Below, piece after piece: positions 52,827 to 64,000 of a DNA stretch of 64,000 nt. The translations under genes were made by a program, and so were the position numbers. Origin of the DNA: Pseudo-nitzschia pungens. Its lineage: Eukaryota > Bacillariophyta > Bacillariophyceae > Bacillariales > Bacillariaceae. The stretch spans positions 2,170,001 to 2,234,000 of the forward strand of contig CM074767.1 in assembly GCA_037355855.1 (NCBI GenBank), in the 5' to 3' direction. Each line of letters begins with the position of its first letter. Within the stretch, counting starts at the first letter, position 1. The notes below the pieces were generated by a model, which was not told where the DNA came from, did not search any database, and saw only the letters and a program-made list of their open reading frames with translations.

Positions 52827-55800
52827 TCATCCCTCAGTCAATAGTTTTTTTGCTTCCATCGATGAGCTACCATCTGTCAAAAAATAATCTGCTTTCTGTT
52901 CGTGACCTGTTATAAACAGAGAGTGATCCTGCGATACATATTTTTTCCAAGGAGGTAATTTTTCCAATATTAGTTGGAACTTCAGGCCATATCCTGGGTC
53001 TTGTGTGAGAAGTTTCAGGAGCTCGACGACATGGACCTTTGCTGCAGCAGGATCCTTCACTTTCGATAATTTAGGATTTTCAAGTACAGATTCAATCAAA
53101 TATTTTGGAAGATCGCATCGCAATGCGGACTCAAGTAGGGCTCTTCTTCCATCTGCACAACCGGGGGCACCTGGAATTGTTTCTGCTGCTTGAGCGGCCT
53201 TGACGCTTGGTGATAAGTCCTGGGTTCTAGCATCGATACCACTCCCCTCATTGATAGGAAAACTGCTCTGATTTTTTACAGGTTCTTCATATTGAGCCTG
53301 CGGATTAATATCCATCACGGTTTCAACAGTTGGGGCGTTGGATTCTGCAATTTGAGGTTGATTGAATCTTTCACTAGCTTGGCTATGAGTATTTGGCTGC
53401 TGAAACAATCGACTTGCAACATCGGCACCAGACGGATGGTTTTGATAACTTTGTGGTTGCATTGTATTCTTCATGGTACTGCTTGCTGAGCTCTGACTGT
53501 TTCTGATTTGCTGCTGTGCCTTTGTAGCTGGTGAAAGATGATACTGTCCAATCTGGACTGGGACTGATCCTCCTGGCGGTGCATTAGGGCCGTTGTTCAT
53601 TGTGGTCACTAGCGGCGATGTTTGTACCGCACTCCTTTGGGACACAGGATTCGGTGCAGGTAAAGGATTAGACACCGTAATTTGTTGCCTTTGTGGTAGC
53701 GACGAATTTTGACTTGAACCCTGCCAAGACTGTCCAACATTGAAGTTCCCCGAATCTAATTGGTTTTGATATGTCACATTATTACTCGTTTGAGACCCCA
53801 TTCCGTATCTGGAATGCATACCTTGTGCTTGCAGCACACCGTTGGGTTGCATTGACGTATTCTGTTGGTGGGTATTGGTTGTCCGTTGGTTCATTCCTTG
53901 ATAGCTATATGTTTCTTGCCCCGGCATAGTATTCGGTTGAGCGTATGAGACATGACCAGATTGCTGACTATTTTGTTGAGTAGCATAAGTTTGTTGCGCA
54001 ACACGTGTACTCTGATGGGAGTATGAACCAGCCATTGATTGCTGTTGTTGCTGCTGCTGTAAGTGATGGTTTCTGTATTGATGAGTCGCATTGAGATGGT
54101 GTGGTGTTTGTTGACTTTGTGCATGGTAAGTTTGCTGTATTCCCGCAGCATTTTGAATGTTTCCATAAGGCATTTGATTGTTGTACAGTGGTTGAGGTTG
54201 CTGAAATCCAGGGTTGTAATGCTGTGAGTTGTTTGTTTGATTATAAGGGATCTGACTTGCCATCTGACTTTGGTTTTGATTCATTCCCATCTGTGTTTGA
54301 CTGAAGTTCTGGGCTCTATTTGGGTATCCAACTGTTTCCTGGCTCATCATCGGAGCTGGTCCAGGAGTCACCCCACCTCCAAGACCAAGGGGGTCGTCCC
54401 CAGCGTTGACACGAACGCGGTTCCGTGACACCGGATTTTCTCCAGGAGCTGGTGAAGGAGCCATCGCGTAGTGGTCGCCAACGATGGGGCTTGCCATCTG
54501 CAACATACCGCTAGACTTTTTGATTTCTGCTGCCTTTTTCACATCTCCAAGTGCATCCAAAAATATCTTCTTTAGCATCTCGAGAATGAAGCTAGCATCA
54601 GGGTGAAGGTTTGAATCTCCCACTGCTCTGATTGTGAAAGCTACGATGCCATGAACCGTGTCATTCGTTCCGGATAATATGAGCGATTCAATGTTATCCC
54701 GACGGTTCGCAGCAACATGAAGAATCCGCACCACGCTCAACAAAGGATATCCAAGTAATCCCTGCGCTAATATATTCTCAAGGAAGGTTAAGCACCTGGC
54801 CATGTAACCCCACTGCGCAAGTTTGTCACACAAATTTGTTCGGATCTTGCATAAGTAAACAATGGCATCTGTAACCGGTTGAAGTTTGTCTTCACTACCA
54901 ACTATAATCTCCGTTGAATATTTCTCCTCACCATTCGATTCATTGTCAGTGCACATCTGAAGGTCGTGGGTCCATCGCAGTAGAAGAGCTTCAAGAAATG
55001 ACGTTGGATCACGTATGTTGAACGTCGGCTCTTTCAAGAATCTACCAACATAAACGCCACCGATGAACAGCTCGTTTTCGAGTCTAGTAAACTTCACGCG
55101 ACTGTTCGGGTTTAAATGGAAATTCTCGTTGCCCCTCCCGGTTTCACGACGAAGTTGCATGCATGAGTCAAGTTCCAAACTGGCAACTCTTCGTAGCTCT
55201 CCCCGCATTGAGTTGTCCCAGATTAGCTCTGGCGTATCGCTTTCGCCATCAAAAAGATTCAACATTGTATCTGGACCCTCTTCTTTCAAAACAACGATAA
55301 GACTCATCGGAAGAAAAGATCCGAGTAGTGATGCTAATAAGTGCAAGGGGACAAGAAATGTGAGGGTGCTTCAAATATAAGACAGTGCTACGAAGTTCAT
55401 ATTGCCCATCATTCATATTTATGAAACATACCTAAAGTTTGGCCTATCTTCGGGTCCCAAAGCAGACGAGAGAGAATTTTTGCAGCACCGATTCTAGCAA
55501 TCCACACTTTTGTGAATTCAGAGTAACCGACCAAGATACCAAGTAACTCCAGCCATGCAGACGATTCTAAAATCTTGGGTGCAATCGATGGTGACGACGA
55601 CAACGACTCAAGGAAACCCCATCCTCGTTCTTTCTTCAACATGTCATCTTTATTCTGTGAATTTGATGAAGAATCATCAGATAGTCCTGGTCTCTCGAGT
55701 ATCCACAATAGCCTCCATAAGTCTCCTTGTGCAGCAACGGCGTTGACAAAACCTTGCCTCGAAGTGAGAATCGAGAGTATATCACAACCAATCTCAAATG

Positions 55801-58800
55801 CCTGTGTAATGAGAGAAAGACATGAAGGAAATCAGTATTCTTGTTCCTTTCATCCACAATGCAGCAAACTATCATCAAAAAAACTTACCTCAGAACCTTG
55901 GGGTAGCTCAAGAAGCGAGAGAAGTACCGACGGTGCATAAATAGTATCATCGATCGGACTATCAGCCCTAATCAAGAGTCGCAACGCAGATACTACCATC
56001 ACGAATCTTCGATCAGTGATTGAAACAGTTTCGAGGAGATTCTCAGACACAATTTCCCCTTCTGGCTTCGTTCCCAGCAAGCTTAGTTCGACCCAGTCTT
56101 CAGGGAGACTGTTGCAGCCATTTATACAGCGCGCAATGTAATTGATTAATTCCTGGGCGAAGAACACCGGATCCTCAACATCACGTAGATTACCCTTCTC
56201 AACGCCAACCTTATTGAATATACGGACATAAATTCCACCGATTCGAAGCTCGTTCTCTAGCGCACTGTACTTGAATTCGGATAATCCATTGAGTTCCTCA
56301 GCAACAGTCTGAACTTTCGCTTCTGGTCTACTTGCTTCTATCGAAGATAGTAATGTCACGAGCTCTCCTCTCATTTCAACGTTCCATATCTTTGCTGGGG
56401 ATTCTATATTTGAATTTAAGATACGTAGTATCTCGCTGGTGCGTTTGTTTCGCAATAGAAGTGCTATTGGCCTTGTCAACATTGTGTTCAATGCGACTTG
56501 CAGTTCTGGGTTTTTTGGTGTGACTAACTTTGGATCTTGTAAAGAACCCGATAACATACCGAGTGCTCTTGCGGAAAGTCTCGCAAGAGTGTTACTTGAG
56601 GCTTGTGATGCACCGATGTCATCTTCGAGATTATCACATGGAACAGACGATTCGTCCAAAGTAGGATCGTACCCCAATAGGAATCTTCCGAGCGACCAAA
56701 TTACCCCTGAACCAACAAGTACTTGTTGAAGTACAGTCGATCTTCCCATATTTGCAACACCTTCAACTGCAAATCTTTTCAGAGATGAATCATTCCCTTT
56801 CTTTGATCCCGAAAAGAACTTTCCGTCGATACATCTCCTCCAGTTGATGCAGAATTCTGAAAGATTTGGTAATGATTCAATCGCAACGCGTCCTCTTTCA
56901 TAGTATGCCACACCGGCAATTGTATGCACTACAGTTGAGAGAATCTCATGCACAATATCATCTTCAGCACTGACAGTGATATCCCCAGTCCTTTTGTGTA
57001 ACATGCTTGCTACGTGTAAGTAGAAGTCGAATACAGAGTAAAGAATAGGTATTCCAGCTTCAGAGACAAGCTCTTCAGCATTGAGAGGAGATACAAGACA
57101 TGTTCTGAAGATGAGAGTAAGAGCATCTCTCACAAATAATGCTCTGCGCTTCATAAGCAAGGGAGTGGAGAAGATTTGAACTCCACCATCATCATTTTTT
57201 CGAGCATCGATGCAAGAATCAGGCAGTTGCAAACACGACAGAAGAAGCCGGTATGCAGGATACTTGTATTTCCCAATGTCTGTTTCAAACCTTTTACAAA
57301 TCAATATCTGTGTTTTAATCAAGAGTTGAATTGTTTCCATCTGCGATTTTCCTCCGGCAAATCCCTCGGCGCTATTCGACATTAGGCTACCGTCGTTGCC
57401 ACTTCCTACTCCATTATCGTTCAGAATTTCCAATTCTTGTCCGCTCTCTATGACAGGAAGAAGCAATTCGTATGCTTTTTGGACTGCTTCGAACATTTCT
57501 CGACCCGCAGGATTCTGTTAATGACACCATTCGCTTGTTAGGTTTGAATGGGAAAAAATGTGTTGCGTCAGCAAATTAAAGCGTAACGTACCTTATCAGG
57601 GTGATATTTCCGAGCCAACATTCTGTACGACTTCCGCAACTCTTTGCTACTATCTCCAGAGTTCAAATCCAAAATTTTGGCTGCCTCTTGAATGGCTTCT
57701 TCTTCGTTAGTTTCATCGCGATGCATTTGTTTCTTAAATTCTTCAAGGCAGGACCGGAAAACTTCAACGGGTTCCGATATCGGCCAGTCAGGAAACCGTA
57801 CTTCGTCACAAAGGTTTCTCAAGTAGAAATTGTGACAAAAAATCTCTTTCTCGAGACGCTTATAGGCAACACTGGGCATTGGGCAATATTCGTATTGCGT
57901 TGTAGTGTTCTGCCAAAGGCGTCTTGGAAAATCACCAAGATGTTGACGAACCATCTCAATCAAGTGTTTCCTCATTTCCAAATCCCAAATCACTTCTGGA
58001 TTATCGCTCTGTCCTACGAATACATCATTGAATCGTTCGATTCCGTAGTTTACGAGGATATTGAGAACCCCCTGCGGTAACAACCCTCCTAGGACACTTC
58101 GATCCTTAACTGAGAGCTCATCGTTTTGAGCAGCAGCAGCATACCCTGAACGAAAGTGTTGGTCAAGATGTGTTGCATGGATCAACTTAGATAACGCAAG
58201 AAAATTGCTTCCAGTGTAACATGCCATGAAGAAGAAGACTCCGGTCAAATACAGCTTTGATGTTGCCTCATCGTTGTATTGCGTCAATTTAAAAAGCAGG
58301 TGTGCGGCTCGGTCAACAACATCGGGATCATTGCACAATATTGACTGAGCCAAAACGGATAGGAATGATACCCGCTGATCCCCCGTCTCACCGTTCGCAG
58401 ACGAAAAAGGATCTTTTCTCAAGCCACAGATAATTCGTTTCGCAAAAGGGATCGGGTAATAAGGAAGTCCGCGGGAGTCTAAGCTACGATGCAGGTCGAC
58501 AAGTCGTGTCAACGAAAGGATGGCGCGTTTCGCAACTTCCGATGGGGAATAAATGCCGGTGTCATTGCCGTCGGTACAAAGCTGCCAGCGTAGTTGCCAA
58601 ATTTCATCCAATCGTTTCCATTTGCCCGTATCAATCTGAACTGATGCCGCACCGTCAGATCCGTCTTCTTCGTCATAGTTCTCGACATGCATTGAGGTGA
58701 CAAGAGTGAATGGGGAGATTTCTCCTGATTCAATCTTTTTCCGTAATTCCGAAACTCGAAATGGCCCTCGAACGCTTTCTGGAGGAGGAGGTACCCTATG

Positions 58801-61800
58801 TGTCGTAGCTACAAACCAAACAGGAGGGCACTTGTCGTAGAGGGAAGTCGAAGCCGTCTCCGCTGTTGCGTTGGAATAGCCACCTGGTTTACTCTGACTG
58901 CCATCTGTCAATAAAGCATTTTTGGGTTGGGTTTCTTCCAAAAGAGTAGTCATAAGGTTTCCGACCTGAACACCGTTCGTATGACCCCATGCCACAAACT
59001 GACAGAGCTGTTCAATGCTGTCGACATTCAACAACTGCTCGGCATTTTCCGGGACATTAACGCTATCTTTTCCTTCTTCACCATCTTGTCGAACGCCCAA
59101 AATCGTTGCAAGAAGACCAAGTAGCCTGTGCTGTGTCTCGATGCTTCGTGTGGAAGTCATGGATCGAATCAAAATCATAACGTCGGGAAATGCGCCAATT
59201 TCTTCCCCATGGACAGCATACAATCTTTCCAGACACCTGACGCACATTACGGTGACCTTAGTATTCCGATCCAACTCACAGAGGAGCCTCCTGAAAAGTA
59301 ATTCAAACAAACGGAGAGGTTCATCCCAGCTTTTGATAAATCCATCACCAGCCTCAAGCCAGAGTCTCATGTAAACACTCCCTACACGGAGCTCACCATC
59401 CAATGAGGGATATTCGATCGTGAATTGTTGATGATTCCATGCAATTTTGTCCATACCGCGAGCTTCTGTCTCTCGGTGAATGTATTGAATTTCACTCTCT
59501 AGACCTATCCGTAGCTCACGTCGCGTTTGCTGATTCCAAATCAAATCTGGCAGGTTTTGATCTTGAGTAAGCGTGTGAAAAAATATTCGAAAGTTCTCTG
59601 GCGTTTGGCTTTGTTGCGCTCCGTGGTTTGAGGTTGCTCTAGCGAGAGCAATCCTCGACCGCAAACGAGCAGTGTTTGTTCCAGCAGCACCTGTCATTTG
59701 ATCACTTCCGATAGACCTTTCGCCCTGCTCAGGAACATTCTCTTCCATGATATCCTGTTCTATGACATCGAGCTGTTCTTCTTCCGCTCGGCTCAGAAGT
59801 GGCATCTTGAGGTATGGTATAAACCCTCTCGGAACCATTCTTTTCAGCAGTTTCTTTTCGTCGCAATGCATTGGTCCCGACAACCACAAACTACAAAGAA
59901 ATCTTGAAAGAAAGCGCTGGCCAGCCATTGGGCTAAAAATTGCGGCATGGAAATGGTGGAGAAGGATACCGGACGCGAGAGAAGCTTCTCGAATCGCATC
60001 TGCAACCGTCGGGGCGTGTGTGTTTAGGAGGTGCAGGAGCAATGCAGAATTTTCGAGCACAAACGGAGTTTGTTGGTACAACGTGTTGAGGAGCGCTGGA
60101 TAGTTTTCTCCCAGTGCCTTTATGAAGCTTGCAAACACCTCGGGGCTCGTGGTGTCCGCGTAAGAACACAACACAGATTGCAGTATATCACTCATCACCA
60201 TTCGCAGCAAGTCGGAGCCACCCTGATCTAGAATCGACTGCACCATATCGTGAACGATACGCGGTCCCCCCGCACCGAAGATGACCGATTTGTTGACATA
60301 CTCGATTTCCTTGCTGCGAAGTTTCCCGGGAAGTCCCGAAAGCAACACCGTGATGGTACGAAATGCCCAAAATTTGGAGAACGCGTCGTCTATTGTCAAC
60401 AAGAGAGGAATGCAATCAAGGAATGTGGCCAGTTCGATTGAATTCTTGTAACCAGCTGGTGTTTTAGAGAGACGATGCAATGTTTGGAGGATGGGTCCAG
60501 CAGCTTGTTCGGCTAGGTTTCGATCCTTCTTGCATTTTAAGAGACGGGCTACCAAACCCCATAGCGACCCTATTGACCCCATGACTTGTTTGTCGTTTTC
60601 ACTTCTCGGCAAGCCTTCCGCCGTCGGCAACACACTAGCATTAAACTCTCGGCAAATTTCCATCACGTTGCGACATTCTTGGATCGGGTTCATTGGAACA
60701 CCGTCCTCGGTGGAGGATTCTGTATTCGAATTCATGTACGAAAAGGCACCGACGCCAACTGTATGCACTCGTTTCAAGCAGTGGAGAGGAATCGAAATCG
60801 GCTGAAATATGCCACCGCTCTTTTCTGGAGTCGACATGGTGGAAAAACTCGCCAAGCAATAGCCTCCCGATGGGACATCCGACACCTGGACCTGTGATCG
60901 CATCGATCCAAAATTTCGGACGGAATGCCGGAGAGAAACAAAATCAAATTGTGAACGGCAAAGAAAAAAGAGGACAACACGTTGCTTCCGGAAATCCCTT
61001 TTGGAAACCTACCTTGGGGTTCTTTCCGAGAGTGGTAGCGGCATCCAAGAGCGAGACCAGCAGGGAATCCCTCGACTTTGACGAGTATTTTCTCGAGTGT
61101 CCATCGGCATATTCCAACCAAATGGTATCGCCCGCCTCCGGTGGCCTGACGATGGCATACAACTCGGACAGTTGCCGTATGGAAACGATCGCACCCGAAT
61201 CGTCCTTCTCCACAACCTGACCCGTCCCCGTGATGCACAACCGTCGGTTCACGACACCACCCGGCCACCCATTTCCGGACGCCGATCCCACGACACTCAT
61301 GTCGTGTCGCTTCGATTGCTTGGTCACCAACCACTCGGTCGCTACAGGACTCGTCTTTTTGGGTCGCTGCTCCTCTCGCCTGCGATCTTTCCAATCCTGC
61401 AGCGTACAGGAATCGGTCATGTGCAACTCGAGGCCGATCCGATCCTCGGCTTGCCTCATCCACATGACAATGTCCGATCGCGACTTGGTGGTGAAACAAA
61501 AGAGCCGGCTTTTCCTGGTTTTCAGGTGCAAAATCACACCGGTTTGGTCGTCGGAGAGGAATGAAATGGCAGCGATATCGATGAATCGATAGGTCTGCAT
61601 GGCGAGTTTCGAGGCGGGATGAACTTCTACCAGAGCGTACGGGGTCAATCGGAGAGCCGACGGCACTACGTGTCCGTGGCGTGTCCAACGGTTGCACAGA
61701 ATGATGGGGGACGGCGGGACTGCTCCCGTGTTCACGTTGCTCTTTTTGTCCGGGTTGTTGTCGTGTTCGTCTTTGCACTGCAGCAAGGCCGACAGGGCCA

Positions 61801-62811
61801 TCGACCGGTCGACGTTGTGGCACTGAAACTTGAGTTTGTCCGTTGTGACCTGCAGCAGAAATTGGTCATTCTCCACCGCTATGAAATCCGTCAGTTGCCC
61901 GTAATTCCAGGTATTGGTGACCTGGTGGCTGTCCGGATCGACCGTCGAAAAGTGATCGTCGTACAAGCACAACAAACGCGTATAGCCCGTTCTCCACGTT
62001 CGGAGTTTCGTGATCTTTTCCGATCCAGAATGAATCAGCCGCACATGAGAATGACGGATCCAATGGCAGGACACAACGCAATGACAGCACAAAACGCGAC
62101 GAAGAGAAGAAAACGATGAGCACGTACCTGAAACTGATACAGGGGTCTTTTCCCACTGACCAAAGAATCTTCGTGTCGTTGGGCCATGGCCGCGGAGGGT
62201 TTGAATCCCAAGTTCGGTCCCACGGGTTTCTTATTGGGTGTGGGCAGGTTGTCTTTGGCTTTTTTCATGAATCCCTTTAATTTTTCCTGAACCAAATCCG
62301 TTGTTGTTTGCTCGTGCGGTTGCTGCGGTTGTTGCTGTTGCTGCTGCTGATGCTGCGGAGCCGGCGTCAGTTGTTGCTGGGTATGAGATGAGTTGACTAC
62401 AGGTCCACCTTGAGTCGCATTCGGAATTGGAAGATTGGGAAACGAAGGACCTTGTGCCGGTGCCATCTGTTGTTGCTGCGTCGGCATAGTTCCTTGTCCT
62501 CCTGGAATCTGCTGTTGCGGTTGTTGGTAGTTCTGCTGCGGAACTTGTTGTTGCTGTTGCTGCATCATTTGTTGCTGCTGCATCATTTGCTGCTGTTGCA
62601 ATTGCTGCTGTGGTATTTGCTGCTGCTGCATTGACTGCTGTTGATAATGATATTGCTGCTGAATCTGCTGCGGCGGCGAAGCGTGCTGCCCATAGATTCC
62701 TGGATTCGACTGTGGAATCGATGCACCACCCGGTGGATTGGACAATTGCGGCGGCTGCGGCGGCAGCCCCCTTCCGTGATTCATCGCGTTTGGGTGGTTC
62801 GGATTGTTCAT
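52827..62811 (-). CDS. RME-8 / DNAJC13 homologue (endosomal J-domain protein)
   Basis: Six exons: 62811-62128, 62014-61013, 60891-57592, 57514-55889, 55801-55432 and 55333-52827, total about 3162 residues against ~2240-2550 in other eukaryotes. RME-8 recruits Hsc70 to endosomes and acts in retromer/SNX sorting and clathrin removal. The N-terminal ~228 residues are Gln-rich low complexity, followed by the PH-like RME-8 start (TNTWNYGQLTDFIAVENDQF). A GYF_2-type domain lies about 1250-1335 (VWFVATTHRVPPPP..GPF.VSELRKKI). The J domain (about 1640-1685) holds YHPDK, the HPD triad that triggers Hsp70. Four IWN-type repeats (LIWNQQTRREL, VIWDLEMRKHL, KIWNVEMRGEL, LIWDNSMRGEL) sit about 1013, 1532, 2038 and 2366, each followed by a Y(V/M)R-type strand. 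A Gln/Asn-rich insert and a helical C-terminus end it. Intron 3 cuts directly after the HPDK codons. Confidence 0.92.
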
Positions 62812-63912
62812 TGCGGGACCTGCGTACTTGTCGCGTTCTGTTGGGATCGATTCGCGCTCGGATGGTTCGCAATTTACTTCGAGTCAAACAGGAGTTCGTT
62901 CGGTCGGTTCAGCACGGCATTCCCGGTGTGCGACGCCGTTGTCCTCCCTCTCTCTTTCTCTCTGCTTTCAATTTGGGTGGCGCAACGTTGTCGGATTGTG
63001 AAATTTCCCGTTCTGCAAGAGTCGGGGCGCACGTTGATCGGAACGGCAGCCGATCTTGCTTGGTAGGGAATACAGTAATGGATGGAGTCCGGTCTTTTCG
63101 GTCTTTTTCTCGCGGATCGAGTTTGATGTTGTTGACAACCAATTTTTTATTTTTTGTTGATTCGAATCGAATCCGAAAAAAATAGATTGCACACGATCAA
63201 ACGGAAGGAATGCACCTCCAACGCGCATGGTGCGGTTCGCCAGTACGCGTACGAGTACGAGTACGAGTAAGTTACTTCCGGCAAGTTACTGGTAACGTTA
63301 ATTACGGAAGGGATCTTTTTTCTTTTTTGTGATGCTCTCTACTCGTAATTTACTTTACGTACGTACGTACGTACGCATGGAGAACAAAGTACAATACGTA
63401 TTCATGATCCATACGGTACATCAGAATCGTCCACCGCCGCTTCTCAGCTCATCAAAAAAGGTTCATCTCATGAAGTGTTCCTTCTATTTTAAGAATACCG
63501 TAATCATACTTTTACTTCTAGCAAGTTCTCATCACAACAATCTGCTACCGTACTATCATTGGGATCGAAAAGAGAAAAAAATCTTCCTGTTGGTCATTTC
63601 AGTGGTGGTGAAGGAAAATGTGTGACTCACAAGAACCGTTTCGACGTTGGTGACAAACACTTGCAGAAAAAACCACCGCATGGATCCATGATAACTACTA
63701 CTATACTTGGATATTGGAAAAGCATCGATATGAAAATGGTAATGGTTTTGATTCATTGCACGAAATCTTTGATCACTAAAACATTCTCATGTAGTTAGAA
63801 GAACTTGATTAAAATTTGTTCCGTTCGGGAGATTGGGTGGACTTCCTAGTAGAACTCAAAAACATCGAGACAACTCGCAAGGACAAACTCTCTCTTGCTC
63901 CTAGTAACTCGT
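62812..63912. other. 1.1-kb intergenic region
   Basis: The left end is the promoter and leader of the RME-8 gene. Contains GTACGCGTACGAGTACGAGTACGAG at about 63242 and (TACG)n at 63357-63376, plus AT-rich DNA. Short plus-strand frames have no recognisable content. The right end is the presumed 3' UTR of the edge gene. Confidence 0.5.
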
Positions 63913-64000
63913 CTAGACGGAAACACCAGCGTGGTTCTCGACAACGTATGCGCAGTTGGCGGAAACCTTGTCCCAGTTGACAACATTCCACCAGTTGCTG
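63913..64000 (-). CDS. 3' end of an unidentified gene, cut by the window edge
   Basis: The minus strand encodes, up to a TAG at 63913-63915, a peptide containing SNWWNVVNWDKVSANCAYV and ending NHAGVSV. Composition and reading (Trp-rich, no low complexity) look like real coding sequence at a protein's C-terminus. An overlapping frame (63809-63991) is an alternative but reads as a Cys/Arg-rich shadow. Too little is present to name the protein. Confidence 0.45.
   Translation of the reverse strand, partial: SNWWNVVNWDKVSANCAYVVENHAGVSV

Noticed and set aside
1..64000. CRISPR arrays, rRNA operons, bacterial promoters or Shine-Dalgarno sites
   Set aside because: None seen; gene structure is eukaryotic and direct repeats are satellite or microsatellite type without unique spacers.

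Overview
This window looks like nuclear DNA of a raphid pennate diatom, probably of the Pseudo-nitzschia / Fragilariopsis / Nitzschia group. The evidence is sparse genes with few, short GT-AG introns (77-248 bp), signal peptides ending in the diatom plastid pattern (Ala, then Phe at +1), conserved eukaryotic proteins (retinoblastoma-type pocket protein, RME-8/DNAJC13) next to proteins I do not recognise outside diatoms, and intergenic DNA full of TAG/CTA and TACGGTA motifs. The genus is inferred, not demonstrated.

Layout. 1-4.2 kb is repeat DNA: a 45-bp duplication, about five full copies of a ~181-bp satellite, a degenerate ~170-bp duplication, a purine-rich array flanked by a 17-bp direct repeat, and an inverted-repeat element. 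4.3-10.3 kb holds a membrane-anchored triple-KH RNA-binding protein and a two-exon Cys-rich protein, both on the minus strand. 10.9-14.6 kb is a transposon nest: two oppositely oriented Stowaway-like MITEs, a small palindrome between them, a 2.07-kb TIR element carrying an intact SANT/Myb-like ORF but no transposase, and a 78-bp Stowaway-like hairpin. 14.9-29.7 kb has three long single-exon genes: a pocket protein (-), a Ser-rich repetitive disordered protein (-) and a UVR-motif coiled-coil protein (+).

30-50 kb is GC-richer and alternates strands: a disordered protein (-), a plastid HugZ-like FMN split-barrel/DUF2470 protein (+), an M23 metallopeptidase (-), a thylakoid-lumen-type protein with an apparent frameshift (-), a PP2C phosphatase with plastid-type signal (+), an ankyrin+UBA protein (-) and a five-exon patatin-like phospholipase (+). 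Four of these seven carry plastid-type signals. 51-63 kb holds a second, intron-containing PP2C (+) and a six-exon RME-8/DNAJC13 homologue of about 3,160 residues (-). The last 88 bp are the 3' end of an unidentified minus-strand gene.

No operons, CRISPR arrays, rRNA genes or convincing tRNA genes were seen. The genes do not form one pathway; likely themes are cell-cycle control (RB), endosomal trafficking (RME-8), phosphatase signalling (two PP2C paralogues) and plastid functions. All exon models were made by hand from splice sites and reading frame and have no transcript support.
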